From: Cymbomonas tetramitiformis
Taxonomy: Eukaryota; Chlorophyta; Pyramimonadophyceae; Pyramimonadales; Pyramimonadaceae
Length of the DNA stretch: 56,884 nt
NCBI GenBank assembly: GCA_001247695.2
Contig: LGRX02034744.1
Location: 1-56,884, forward strand
Direction: 5' to 3'
This document shows positions 18,869 through 28,789 of this stretch, piece after piece. Positions within the stretch are counted from its first letter, which is position 1; each line of letters opens with the position of its first letter. The notes below the pieces were generated by a model. The model searched no databases. It worked only from the letters and a program-made list of their open reading frames with translations, and was not told the DNA's origin. Position numbers and translations under genes: made by a program.

Positions 18869-19612
18869 CACCACCCGATCCGGATGCGGAATCGACCTGA
18901 CAAGGGAGGGGATGGTGCACACCACAGCCGTCCGATCCGGATGCGGAATCGACCTGACAAGGGAGGGGATGGTGCACACCACAGCCGTCCGATCCGGATG
19001 CGGAATCGACGACAAGGGAGGGATGGTGCACACCACAACCGTCCGATCCGGATGCGGAATCGACCGACAAGGGAGGGATGGTGCACACCACAGCCGTCCG
19101 ATCCGGATGCGGAATCGACGACAAGGGAGGGGATGGTGCACACCACAACCGTCCGATCCGGATGCGGAATCGACGACAAGGGAGGGGATGGTGCACACCA
19201 CGGCCGTCCGATCCGGATGCGGAATCGACGACAAGGGAGGGGATGGTGCACACCACAGCCGTCCGATCCGGATGCGGAATCGACGACAAGGGAGGATGGT
19301 GCACACCACAGCCGTCCGATCCGGATGCGGAATCGACACGACAAGGGAGGGGATGGTGCACACCACGCCGTCCGATCCGGATGCGGAATCGACGAAGGAG
19401 GGGATAGTGCACACCACAGCCGTCCGATCCGGATGCGGAATCGACTTGACAAGGGAGGGGATGTGCACACCACAGCCGTCCGATCCGGATGCGGAATCGA
19501 CGACAAGGGAGGGGATAGTGCACACCACAGCCGTCCGATCCGGATGCGGAATCGACCTGACAAGGGAGGGGATAGTGCACACCACAGCCGTCCGATCCGG
19601 ATGTGGAATCGC
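18869..19612. repeat. ~55-bp tandem array
   Basis: About 14 copies of a 52-58 bp unit starting GTCCGATCCGGATGCGGAAT, with GTGCACAC near its end. Length differs between units mainly at the GAC/GACCTGAC junction and the GGGAGGGGATG part. Long open frames across it on both strands are repeat artefacts. Confidence 0.95.
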
Positions 19613-19917
19613 TCTAAGGGGAGTCGCCTCTGTGCGACCAAAGGCGAATACGAAATCGTATCTGTGACTGCTGGAGGAGGGGGGGGAGGGGGCGGGGGCG
19701 GAGTGCCCTCGCAAAGGTGACCGAAGCGAGAGGAAGAGGCCGCACCACAATCACGAAACCGTGCCAAACAGCCATACACACAGCCGCCCGCCTCTTACAA
19801 GCAGGACTTCCAACGTGGCACCACAAGCAAAAAAGCATCACCGAACATGATCGCTCGCCTCTTTGACGTGTTACGAATAATATAAATTTACCACGTTTCC
19901 AAAGTTTGACTACAAGT
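19613..19917. other. Intergenic stretch with poly-G tract
   Basis: No gene seen. A G-rich run (about 19,674-19,703, GGAGGAGGGGGGGAGGGGGC and on) could form a G-quadruplex. A TATAAATTTACC sequence at about 19,881 points to the plus strand with no clear gene after it. Confidence 0.6.
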
Positions 19918-20619
19918 CTAGGTGCGACCATTGCGCTTCTCTACGCCAAGCAAGAGGCCGTCAGGCTGCGTCGCGAGCTGATGCTGCCTGAGTCTATTGA
20001 ACAATTCTCCGCTTCTCCAACGTTGGGCAGCGTCGGGCGGATCCCACTTCACAGGGTGATGCTCTTCGCCGTATTCTTCGATGTGGTCCTGCACCACCTT
20101 CTCGCAGAGCTTCTTGCCGTACATGGTGACGTTACTGAACTTTCTTGATTTGCAGTACCTGCAGAACAAGTGACTGAACAGCACCGGGCTGCCGGTGACG
20201 GCGAGGCAGGTGGTCGTGCATGTCTTGTACCCCTCGCCGCTCCTGGTCTTCAAGAATTTCATTACGGCAACCGGCTCCTCCCCAAAGGCGGAAGCCCCAT
20301 CGCCCGCGCCGCCCGCGGAAGCCCCACCGCCCGCGGAAGCCCCACCGCCCGCGCCGCCCTGCCGCCGACCCTTGGCGCGCCCTTTGCGTTTGGATGCCCC
20401 GCTCGCGCCACGGACGGAGCTCTCGGTGCGCGGTGGGTACAAGACGTGGCAGGCGCGCGACCGCTTGACGCAACGCCTGCGGCGTTTGTCCAGCGTCTGG
20501 TTGTCGCTGTCATCCGAACTGGAACTGACCAAACCGATCTGCGGCGCAGCCACGGGCTCAGTCGGGGCGGAGCTGACCACGTCTCCCGACTCCTCGTGCT
20601 CGCCGCCCCCGCTCTGCAT
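19918..20619 (-). CDS. Unrecognised nuclear-type protein with Cys cluster and Gly/Ala repeats
   Basis: 233 residues from the ATG at 20,619. The N-terminal part is acidic/Ser-rich (SSSSDDSDNQ), then a basic block (KRRRRCVKRSR) that could be a nuclear signal, then Gly/Ala repeats (GGASAGGGASAGG) made by a tandem 15-21 bp DNA repeat (20,290-20,350). The C-terminal half has CTTTC, LFCRYCKSRKF and several His, and may bind zinc. No domain assigned. It begins 27 bp after the stop of the 104-residue ORF on the same strand, which may be a leading exon or a separate gene. Confidence 0.55.
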   Translation of the reverse strand: MQSGGGEHEESGDVVSSAPTEPVAAPQIGLVSSSSDDSDNQTLDKRRRRCVKRSRACHVLYPPRTESSVRGASGASKRKGRAKGRRQGGAGGGASAGGGASAGGAGDGASAFGEEPVAVMKFLKTRSGEGYKTCTTTCLAVTGSPVLFSHLFCRYCKSRKFSNVTMYGKKLCEKVVQDHIEEYGEEHHPVKWDPPDAAQRWRSGELFNRLRQHQLATQPDGLLLGVEKRNGRT

Positions 20620-20645
20620 CTGCTTAACGCCCGCACCGTGAAAAC

Positions 20646-20960
20646 TCAGAGTGCCGCTCGGACGTGTCCGGAGAAAGAAAGCACGCGATAAAAACGACGG
20701 TAGTCTGGAACCAGCGGAGCGTTGGTTGGGCCTACAAAAAACAAGACCGCAAAGACAAAAGACAGCGGAGAGCGCACCCAAAGAGTCTCGGCGCTTTCGG
20801 ACGGTAACAACAGAAGCAACGCCGTCTGGATATCCGCTTCTGTCATCCGAGGTTCAACTGCTCGCAAGCATTTCTCGAGAGCATGTGCATCATGTGTACC
20901 GGCCACCAGTAGTCCGCCCATCCGGTTGCTTACGTCCGAATAACTGATTGGAAATTCCAT
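20646..20960 (-). CDS. Unrecognised 104-residue protein, divergent partner of FHA-RBR copy 2
   Basis: Reads MEFPISYSDVSNRMGGLLVA... from the ATG at 20,960, about 45 bp from a minus-strand TATA box (TATAAAGAGCC, 21,001-21,011). Its second half lies over a potential intron (donor GTGCGC, acceptor TTTTTTGTAG, minus strand, about 20,740-20,785), so the true product may be spliced into the downstream gene; I found no splice that joins the frames cleanly. It shares the 27-bp array with the FHA-RBR copy on the other strand. Confidence 0.5.
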   Translation of the reverse strand: MEFPISYSDVSNRMGGLLVAGTHDAHALEKCLRAVEPRMTEADIQTALLLLLPSESAETLWVRSPLSFVFAVLFFVGPTNAPLVPDYRRFYRVLSFSGHVRAAL

Positions 20961-21000
20961 GGTGTGTCGGTGATGCGAATGAATGCTTCCGAAGGCGAGG

Positions 21001-21011
21001 GGCTCTTTATA
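21001..21011 (-). promoter_or_regulatory. TATA box, minus strand
   Basis: TATAAAGAGCC read on the minus strand. Together with the array at 21,045-21,255 and the plus-strand TATA at 21,282 it makes a compact bidirectional promoter of about 280 bp. Confidence 0.65.
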
Positions 21012-21044
21012 AGGTGGACACGAGTGACCGCTGCAGCGGCCGCC

Positions 21045-21255
21045 CGTCACGCTTCGATGACGGCGGCCACCCGTCACGCATCGACGACGGCGGCCACCCG
21101 TCACGCATCGATGACGGCGGCCACCCGTCACGCATCGATGACGGCGGCCAACCGTCACGCATCGATGACGGCGGCCACCCGTCACGCATCGATGACGGCG
21201 GCCAACCGTCACGCATCGATGACGGCGGCCACCCGTCACGCATCGATGATAGCGG
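21045..21255. repeat. 27-bp tandem array, second copy, in a divergent promoter
   Basis: Same unit as at 1-188, here complete with about eight copies and a GCGGCCGC motif at each edge. TATA boxes flank it on both sides. Confidence 0.95.
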
Positions 21256-21368
21256 CCGCCATCACAGTGGAATCCTGATCGGTATATATGAGCATCATCG
21301 CTTCATTCATCCTCACAATTATTTTCGAGTTCACTCAACCCTCGTCTACAACTCCGACTACACCCACC

Positions 21369-22199
21369 ATGTCCCAGGACCTTTGCCTTGTGTTGAACTC
21401 TTCAAATCAATCGAAACGGCTCGTTGTGAACATGACGACCGAGCTGTCGAATAATGGTGTAGCGGACGTCGACGGTTTTAAGGGCTTCAACGTAGGCCGA
21501 GCCCCGCCCACCCGCGGGAATTTTACCCTCTCTTCCGGAGTCGCCGTTCTCGACTCGGTTACGAGCAGACGTCAGTTCAGGGTGCACTTGTTCGACGACG
21601 ACCGTACGCTCTACATGAGCAACCTCTCCTTCACCCACCCCACATACGTGAACGGCGGCATCACTCTCGTGCCGCACATGCTCGACGCCGGGGACGTGAT
21701 CACCATCGGCGAACCTCGCATGTTTCGCACCGCTATCACCGGCAACGTCACCTTCGATAATTGCACCATTCACATGCTGGTGATGAAGCTCGACAAGCGC
21801 ACGGGGGTCTTCGAAGGAATCCCCAAAATCGACTTCACGCCCAAGCCTGAACGTGTGCTCCGCGTCGCCTTTACGGATCTCACCTCCCCACCACAGAGCC
21901 CCCTCGCCTCCCCGGCATACACCCCCACCTCCCCGGCATACAGCCCACCCGCTCCCCGCCATACAGCCCCACCTCCCCGACATACACCCCACCCGCTTCC
22001 GCTCCCCTCTCCCACCACCTCGCTCCCCCTCCCCACCGCCTCGCTCCCGCTCCGCTCCCCCTCCCACCACCTCGCTCCCCCTCCCCACCGCCTCGCTCCC
22101 GCTCCCGCTCCCCACCCTCTCCACCCTGGTCTCCCTCCGACGCCCAGCCGGCGGCCGGCGGTCTCCCCAAGGCCACAGATGGCCAACTCAAAACACTGA
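21369..22199 (+). CDS. FHA half of the duplicated ligase (separated by frameshift)
   Basis: 276 residues. The FHA domain is identical to that of 298-2055 apart from one Ala/Thr change near residue 53, then CTD-like heptads and an altered Pro/Ser/His linker. A net loss of 4 bp within the linker repeats shifts the frame, and the ORF ends at TGA 22,197-22,199. The TGA overlaps the ATG of the ligase half in TGATG. TATA at 21,282-21,290. It could give a free FHA protein, or be the first half of a dead gene. Confidence 0.7.
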   Translation: MSQDLCLVLNSSNQSKRLVVNMTTELSNNGVADVDGFKGFNVGRAPPTRGNFTLSSGVAVLDSVTSRRQFRVHLFDDDRTLYMSNLSFTHPTYVNGGITLVPHMLDAGDVITIGEPRMFRTAITGNVTFDNCTIHMLVMKLDKRTGVFEGIPKIDFTPKPERVLRVAFTDLTSPPQSPLASPAYTPTSPAYSPPAPRHTAPPPRHTPHPLPLPSPTTSLPLPTASLPLRSPSHHLAPPPHRLAPAPAPHPLHPGLPPTPSRRPAVSPRPQMANSKH

Positions 22200-23122
22200 T
22201 GCAGAAGAAGCACATCATATTCACGATCTGCGAGCAGTGCAAGGAGCGTGGTATGTTCCATCCCAAGGTCAGAGTCAACAGGCAGATAACCAGCTATATC
22301 ACCGTAATCGGAGATGTGTCCTACGTTCAAGACGAAGGAATACCATGGCTCTACAGGTGCAAAAACGGTCATTTCTGGTGCAGAGAGTGCGCTAACTCGT
22401 ATATGATGACCTTCGTCAAATACCAGATGACCTCGGACGACACCAAGCAGGCTGTACGCTGTCCCCTCTGCACCGGACCCGAGGACCAGAAGGCAGAAAT
22501 AAAGCCGGCCGAGTACGGTTTCTTTATTGTGAGTAAATCCCAATTCGAGGAAGTTTGGAAAGAGCGCTCGAGGGAGATCAACATGGAGGCAGGACGACAA
22601 GAACAGCGCGAGGCAGACCAAGTCCTGAACGAGGCGAGAGAGAGAGCCCACCAAGAACAGCTCCTCCAGATGGCCAATGACGACTCGGCTCAGCAACGAC
22701 TGGTTTTCGACCACCAGGCCAACACTCTCCTCTCCCAGGACGACTCCTGCTCCATCGCCTGCCCCTGGTGCGGTCTCAAGGCCATCGAGGCCACCGGGTG
22801 CATGTCCATCTGCTGCGAGTCCGGCGACAGGTTCGGAGTTGGTGGGTGTGGACAATACTTCTGCGCCTGGTGCTTCCGCAAAGAGCCGCATGGGAGTATC
22901 GCCAATCACGAGCACCTTAAACGGTGCCAACTCAACCCCAACATCAACCAAGCCGGCGACAAGATCTATTACGTTAGCGAGGATGTACACAAAGCTCACT
23001 GGGCCTCCGTCGTGGCCAGACAGGTCCTCGAACGAATCAACCAGGAGGCCGATGGGCCGCTGAAGGCGGCCATGATGCGCTACTTCGAGACCCACCACCG
23101 TGCGCATTACAGAGAAGACTGA
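22199..23122 (+). CDS. RING/RBR half of the duplicated ligase
   Basis: 307 residues from the ATG at 22,199, equivalent to Met 280 of the intact copy. All zinc ligands and the GCM Cys are kept; the visible changes are Thr to Asn and Ser to Gly. It has no promoter of its own that I can see, so it would need reinitiation at the TGATG overlap or a spliced transcript. The conservation argues that the split is recent. Confidence 0.7.
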   Translation: MQKKHIIFTICEQCKERGMFHPKVRVNRQITSYITVIGDVSYVQDEGIPWLYRCKNGHFWCRECANSYMMTFVKYQMTSDDTKQAVRCPLCTGPEDQKAEIKPAEYGFFIVSKSQFEEVWKERSREINMEAGRQEQREADQVLNEARERAHQEQLLQMANDDSAQQRLVFDHQANTLLSQDDSCSIACPWCGLKAIEATGCMSICCESGDRFGVGGCGQYFCAWCFRKEPHGSIANHEHLKRCQLNPNINQAGDKIYYVSEDVHKAHWASVVARQVLERINQEADGPLKAAMMRYFETHHRAHYRED

Positions 23123-23700
23123 TATGCCGTAGCCACCAGCGCAAAGAGCCTGTAGGTGTCGAAGGACAGCTAGACGCAAGAGCTTGTAGGTGCAGTTTAT
23201 TTGATCAGTGCTCTAGAGAACCTTCAAACTCCAATTTGTAATAGTTTCATACAATTTTAACCTCTCCGCGTGTTTGAGTATAAGTCCTGTGGCGCACTGT
23301 GTGAAAGGGAACTCGTCGCTCCTATGCATCAGGTGGTTTGTTTAAGGGACTCCTCCGTTACTTCGCATATTTAGGGTCTGTTAGGTCAAGCTCCGAATCA
23401 CAACCTTCGAGACTTCTCTTCATGCGTGCATATCTCATTAGGGTTTAGGGCTTGAAAAAGCTATATCCTGTGGACCTGTAGTGTGTACGGCGTTATATAT
23501 GCACACACACATATTCGCAGGGTTTAGGATTTTCGGCGCTCGCCCCCCCTCCCTTGTGTTTTGTCAACCTTTTTTCCCGGACCTCATCTCGGCGAGTAAC
23601 GAGTACCAATCTTCGCAGGGTTTAGGGTTTTCGGCACTCGCCCCCCTCCACTGTGTTTTGTCAACCTTTTTTCCCGGACCTCATCTCGGCGAGTAACGAG

Positions 23701-24987
23701 CGGATTTACTCACTCGGCTTTGCTGTTATGGAATTCGATGCCTGTTGGCACTACTGGCAATCCTTTGCTCAGATGCTTTCCTTAAGACATTGGCAACAAC
23801 TTGTGTGCCAGCTTCTCTAGATTTAAGGAGAAACTATGGATCAACAATTCATCAATCAAAACACATGTTATCAAGATTGATTCAACGAATCCTTTAACTC
23901 TTGAATTTCGACAATCAGCATCTTAGGCCGTTGACGTCAAAGTGATGGTCGTAAGCTTACAATATAGCTTATTCACATTTGACAAACCATCATTCTCCTA
24001 TGTCAGTGCCCTTCATATAATATGATAAAGCCGGAGAAATATGTATCTATGATTTCTTCATAATGAACTTCATGTGTCAGTAAGTCAAATAAGACTTCAT
24101 TTGATGTTTCAATCGGCATGATGTACCGTGTCATCAACTTTATGGCTGCTATATACAAATGCTGGAACTTTTGATAAGATTTTTAATCTTCCAAGCAAAA
24201 TCACAATGATGTAAAATCAATTTGTGGCAGCTGTATAAAGAATGAATGAATCTATACTTCTTCCTCCCCCTTTAAAAAGAGGTGTATCAAACCAATCAGA
24301 TGGTGATGGAGAATGTTATTCAATCATTATGTTATGTGAAAATGGTTTGATAGAAAATCAGACTGAGATTACTCATCGAATGCTTTCGAGGTAACAATGT
24401 CAATATGAACACCGATTCTCTCTACGTCATACCGGCAATATGCCTGACGTTTTTGAATGTGGCAAATGCCAGATGATGTCAAATTCCAATGTCAATTCAC
24501 TATGATTCAATATGCAGTTTTTGGGTTGCAGCCCACATACATTGTCAGTTCAGGGTCACTATAGTGTGCCCAACTTAGACAATGGTGTGCCCAACTTAGA
24601 CAATGGTGTGCCCAACTTAGACAAAACTTCTGGATAATGATTGTCATAATGAATAACGAAATCAGTGATGGTACCGAAGTTAACTTTGGTATCGAAGCTA
24701 ATGAAGAGTCAATCAAGAAGTGTCTGTAATGACAACAACTTACTACGAGTTGTATTTCCGTAGTTGATGGATGGCTGGCATGTCATTTCATTATGATTAG
24801 AACATGGCATTGCCTAGTGATATGTGTATCTTCTTTAGTACATGATCGCTTATCTCAATGGTGCCCATTTTATTTTTGGGCAAACACTATTCAGAGACTT
24901 GTCATGATAAGGAAGTATAAATGATGAATGTGTCATTTCAATCCGATAGAATTGTGACTTGTTGATGACTATAAAATTTCTGTCACT
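23701..24987. other. AT-rich, gene-free sequence
   Basis: No frame longer than about 70 codons and no recognisable protein. A 21-bp unit (TGGTGTGCCCAACTTAGACA + A) is repeated three times at about 24,560-24,622. Composition changes sharply from the GC-rich island at 23,700. Confidence 0.8.
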
Positions 24988-25116
24988 TTCCAGAATGAGG
25001 ATGAATTGCGCTTGGAAACCATCTGTAGATTGCGGGTTCGAGTTCCGCCATGGCTTTTCCCAAGACTTCGTGGCCTAATGGACGAGGCAACAAATTTCTA
25101 AACATTCCAGAATGAG
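24988..25116 (+). other. tRNA-Arg(UCU)-like halves in permuted order between 12-bp direct repeats
   Basis: A 3' half (anticodon-stem strand TCTGT, variable AGATT, T-arm GCGGGTTCGAGTTCCGC, 25,021-25,047) precedes a 5' half (GACTTCG, TG, D-arm GCCT/AGGC, stem ACAAA, loop TTTCTAA with anticodon TCT; 25,064-25,102). The T- and D-arms pair fully and the anticodon stem pairs 4 of 5, but the acceptor stem pairs poorly (2 Watson-Crick plus 2 wobble of 7). TTCCAGAATGAG flanks the unit at 24,988-24,999 and 25,105-25,116, like a target duplication. It is either a decayed permuted tRNA or joined pieces of tRNA-derived retroposons. Confidence 0.45.
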
Positions 25117-28100
25117 CTTTCAAAGAGTCTTTATTCCTCAATGAAGCATGCTTGTCTTATGTGCCAAAATGATATGAAACCACAAGTATGGTGTCAATCT
25201 ATATGTGGATGGTTTATAACCTTTGTATGCTATTCCACAAATAAGTAGTGATATCAGAATAAAAACTTTGGACAATTGCAACTCAGTACAAACCCGAGCG
25301 CATTCAAGTCCACTTGTATGCTCAGAATCTGAATCTAATGTACTTTTTATATGCACAGGATAGAACATATTTTCTATGTGATTCTGGATTCAGGAACTAG
25401 AGTCAATGTAAAACTCTTTTCCTATTTCAGACGATGAAACCTTTATTCCTTTAGGTGCAATACCTTATTGTAAGGAATTCATTTCAATACAAGTTTCAAT
25501 CGATTTTCTCAAATCTGTCACTGTTGTGATGATCAGATTGGTCAACTTTACAGCATAACCACTTCCCCTCGCTGAAGGAGATGACTCCCATCATAGGGCG
25601 GTATATTGGCTGTTTTCAAATGACACATGGAAAACATGAGTAATTCTTGGAGAATCTCGGGATAAACATCTTGAATTGGCTGTGCTTGATTGCTCTATGC
25701 CCAAGAATGGCCGAAGAGATTGCTTGCCATCTTTTAGCCATATGGCGTGGAGGCTGCTTAGCAACGGTTGGGTCATAGACTGTATAGCTATGTTAGCTAT
25801 GTTGAAGGCTGAATAGCCATGATTGCACAGATTCTGTCTTCCATGATGAGTAGACCTCTGAGATATGGTGTCTGATGAATCAATGCTTTTGACAACAACT
25901 CAACCTTTAGGTATGATGAAGAGCTGATGATCTTTGCTGCACTACAATTGTTTAATGTGCACTACTGAAATGCCTCGTGATATAATAATCTCACAGAATA
26001 GGCATTGTTCAATGGCGGTATGATCAGATATGTAATGATCAATGAAGACAAGATGGTTGGTATGGCTCATTCAGCAGGTATGATTACCTCAAAGAGATGC
26101 CAATACACGGATACATTTCAAGACATAAGGGCAATAGGCTTATTATGTAGCCTTCAAAGGCAGCTAGCATTTATGCTGCATTGGTCAGCTCATTGGCTTT
26201 GACCTTTCTAGGTGTTGTACTCAGGCCGTAGCCTGCATATTGCATTGAGTAATCTTGACACCTTTAATGATCCAATCAGATGAAATATCAAGAATGGTTG
26301 CCCTTTTTCAATGATCATCGGTGGCAGAGGCTATAGTGCTTGCACCGTGTCAATATACAATTCTTGTCTGGATACACGCTAGACCAGATGTATACAATGT
26401 CTAGGTCTTCAAAATCAAGCTCATATGTATGTCATGGCTGATGACCTTAGAAATGTTTAATACAAATATGTGTCAACTTCATGGAGTTCTGCATGGTTTG
26501 ACTGTATATAGTCAGGCTTACCAAAACAAAAACAATGATGCAACTTACTTTGTTTTATTATTTGTCTTTATTATTTATTTGGTTTTTAGTTGTATTTTTA
26601 GCTTATCATCTTCCCCCCTCAAGGAAGTGTATTGCTAGGCGGTTGTCAAGCGCCGTTTAAATACAACAGAGGTCCGACCTCTATGTGATGACGTGATAGC
26701 TTACTATGAAGCTGGATAGCAGTTCTCGGGTTGCAGCCCATTGCACCAAAGGTGCATCGCAGTCTTTGGGATGCAGCCCGAATTCACATCATCAGCGTGG
26801 GTCATATAGTGCCCAAGCATGTGCTGTATATATACAACACTACCCTTCAGCGGCGAAGTGGTTTGCTATTACCATCATCGTATGCTGTGGGATATCAATA
26901 TGTGATCAGAGAGCATGGTAATATGTGTACCATGTTTGTCAATATCGGAGAGACTGTGTCTTCTTTAAAATCCTCATGACTATATGTATAATGGTGCTAT
27001 AATGATGTCAACACCTTCTCTCTGAGTGATTTATTGATTTCAGATGTGATGTCGTGGCAGTCAACCTTGTCCGCTTGTACCGGAGGTTGTATGAATTGTG
27101 TCCACGTCATTGGCACGAGTCATATTGTGTCCATGCATACGCGATCTCAGCGCAGGTCACAATACAGTGCCCGAGCATACGCGATTTTAGCGTAGGTCAC
27201 ATTGTGCCTCTATTTATTACATCTGAGAATATCTGTTACTCATCTTTGTGAGTCTAGACAGCATTGTGCTGATTGCAATGCTTTCTCTGGTGACTTATAT
27301 ATCACAGATTATACCAAATGTGGTGATCAGTCCAGTGCAATATTTTGTCACCGGAATGTACAGGGATTGTAAATGATTGCAATCCAGCCGGAGGAACAAT
27401 CTCAACAGCTATTCTGTACTAATGAATTCATCGGAGTTATACTCATTTCGACGATTCGAAACCCATGTCATTTGTAGTAATGACAACTCACATGGATATA
27501 TAGGGTTTTTATCAGAATGCTTTTATGTGATGTCAACATATTATGAACAATTCACTTGCATCATAGGACAAAGGAGTTACGCTTAGAAGGTCTTGCATGG
27601 TGGTCTCCCAACAGTTATCAGCTGTTATTCGGGTGCCACATTCTGCCTTCAGCACTGGGACTATATCAACCAGTCTTACAGCGATGCACTTGTCCTTCAC
27701 ACTCTTATGTACGGCTATAGTGCCAAAGTGTATCAGGTGGGATATATATATATATACATTATATAACTATCATCTTCTGATCCAGGATATGCAATTAAGC
27801 ATGGTATCAGGTATATGTTATGTATATAGTTCAGCATTCCGAACTTACTCGAGGATGTAGATTCTGAGCAATAGTTAACTTATAGTCATTGGGATGTAGT
27901 TTCCCATCCGAGTTTACACTTTATTAGTGATGGTGGGTTTAACGTTGTACAGATTTCAACGTTATTTGTGGATGCAGTGATTTTATCAAAAGCAATCCAT
28001 CAAAAATCACCAGATCGGAATATAAAATGGATATGTGTGTGATCCTATCCACCTTCTTCCCTCCTTGAGGAAGTGTGAACGCATAGGCAGGTCAGTTGCC

Positions 28101-28789
28101 TATATACCTTATAGCTTATAGCTTACAGCTTATAGCTTACAACTTATAGCTTATAGCTTGCAGTCCTTGTAGGAAGCAGCTTATACAGTTTTAGGGTTGT
28201 TGCCCAACAGTTCTTGGGTTGTTGCCCAAAATATTGTCATGTCCGTGCTGATTTCAGCATGACAAATATGCCAAACACAAAGTGTTTCCTATTATTTAGG
28301 TGGCATTTAGGGTATGTTACGTTACAGTGACCCTTATCCCTCACAGTGATGTTAGGGTGTTACTTGCAATTAGTAACCCTAAAATAGGTTAAATTAAAGC
28401 AGTATAAACATTTTGCAAAGATATTTAAGCAAAACTGCATTTAATTTTTCACTGTGTGTCACGTGGTTTTTTAGAGGTACGTTACACTTCTGACACACAC
28501 ACGTGATTTTAAGGGTGTTACAGGGTGTTGCAAGTGCTGCATAAATCAGGGAATATTTATTGATAGCTGAATAATCAGATCAGCAAAAAAATCAACCCGA
28601 TTTTTTCATTTTGAAATCATGCGTGGAGCATTTTTACGCATTTTGTTACAGCCAATATGTACACCCCTATATATTACACACCTAATATCTAGGGTGTTAC
28701 ACGAGATATGACCATGGTCATTATGTTTTTCTGATACCTTAATAGGTATAAAATCATAATTTAAAATAAAATGGGGTCGAAATTTCAAT
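25117..28789. other. AT-rich, gene-free sequence with simple repeats
   Basis: No credible genes. There are short repeats such as CTTATAGCTTATAGCTTACA (28,098-28,165) and recurring phrases (GGTTGCAGCCC, CAGTTATCAGCTGTTA with ATTCTGCCTTC at 27,605-27,660 and again at 31,190-31,235), which suggest very old dispersed elements. Nothing else is assignable. Confidence 0.75.

Larger units (their letters stand above)
21072..23700. repeat. 2.63-kb direct repeat, copy 2, ending at the GC/AT boundary
   Basis: Partner of 1-2633. Its last block, CGCAGGGTTTAGGGTTTTCGG to GGCGAGTAACGAG, is followed at once by AT-rich sequence. Differences from copy 1 are a few single bases and a net 4-bp loss in the Pro/Ser linker. 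Confidence 0.95.

Noticed and set aside
16983..19779. Very long frames on both strands over the ~55-bp array, including an 894-codon plus frame
   Set aside because: They run through tandem repeats and antisense to the FHA-RING gene, without domains.
20740..20785. GT-AG intron joining the 104-residue ORF to the 233-residue ORF
   Set aside because: Donor- and acceptor-like sites exist, but splicing them leads into a third frame; no clean joining was found.
1..23700. Whole island as an LTR retrotransposon with 2.63-kb LTRs
   Set aside because: The repeats contain a full gene with promoter, there is no reverse transcriptase or gag, and no target duplication can be tested at the cut left end.
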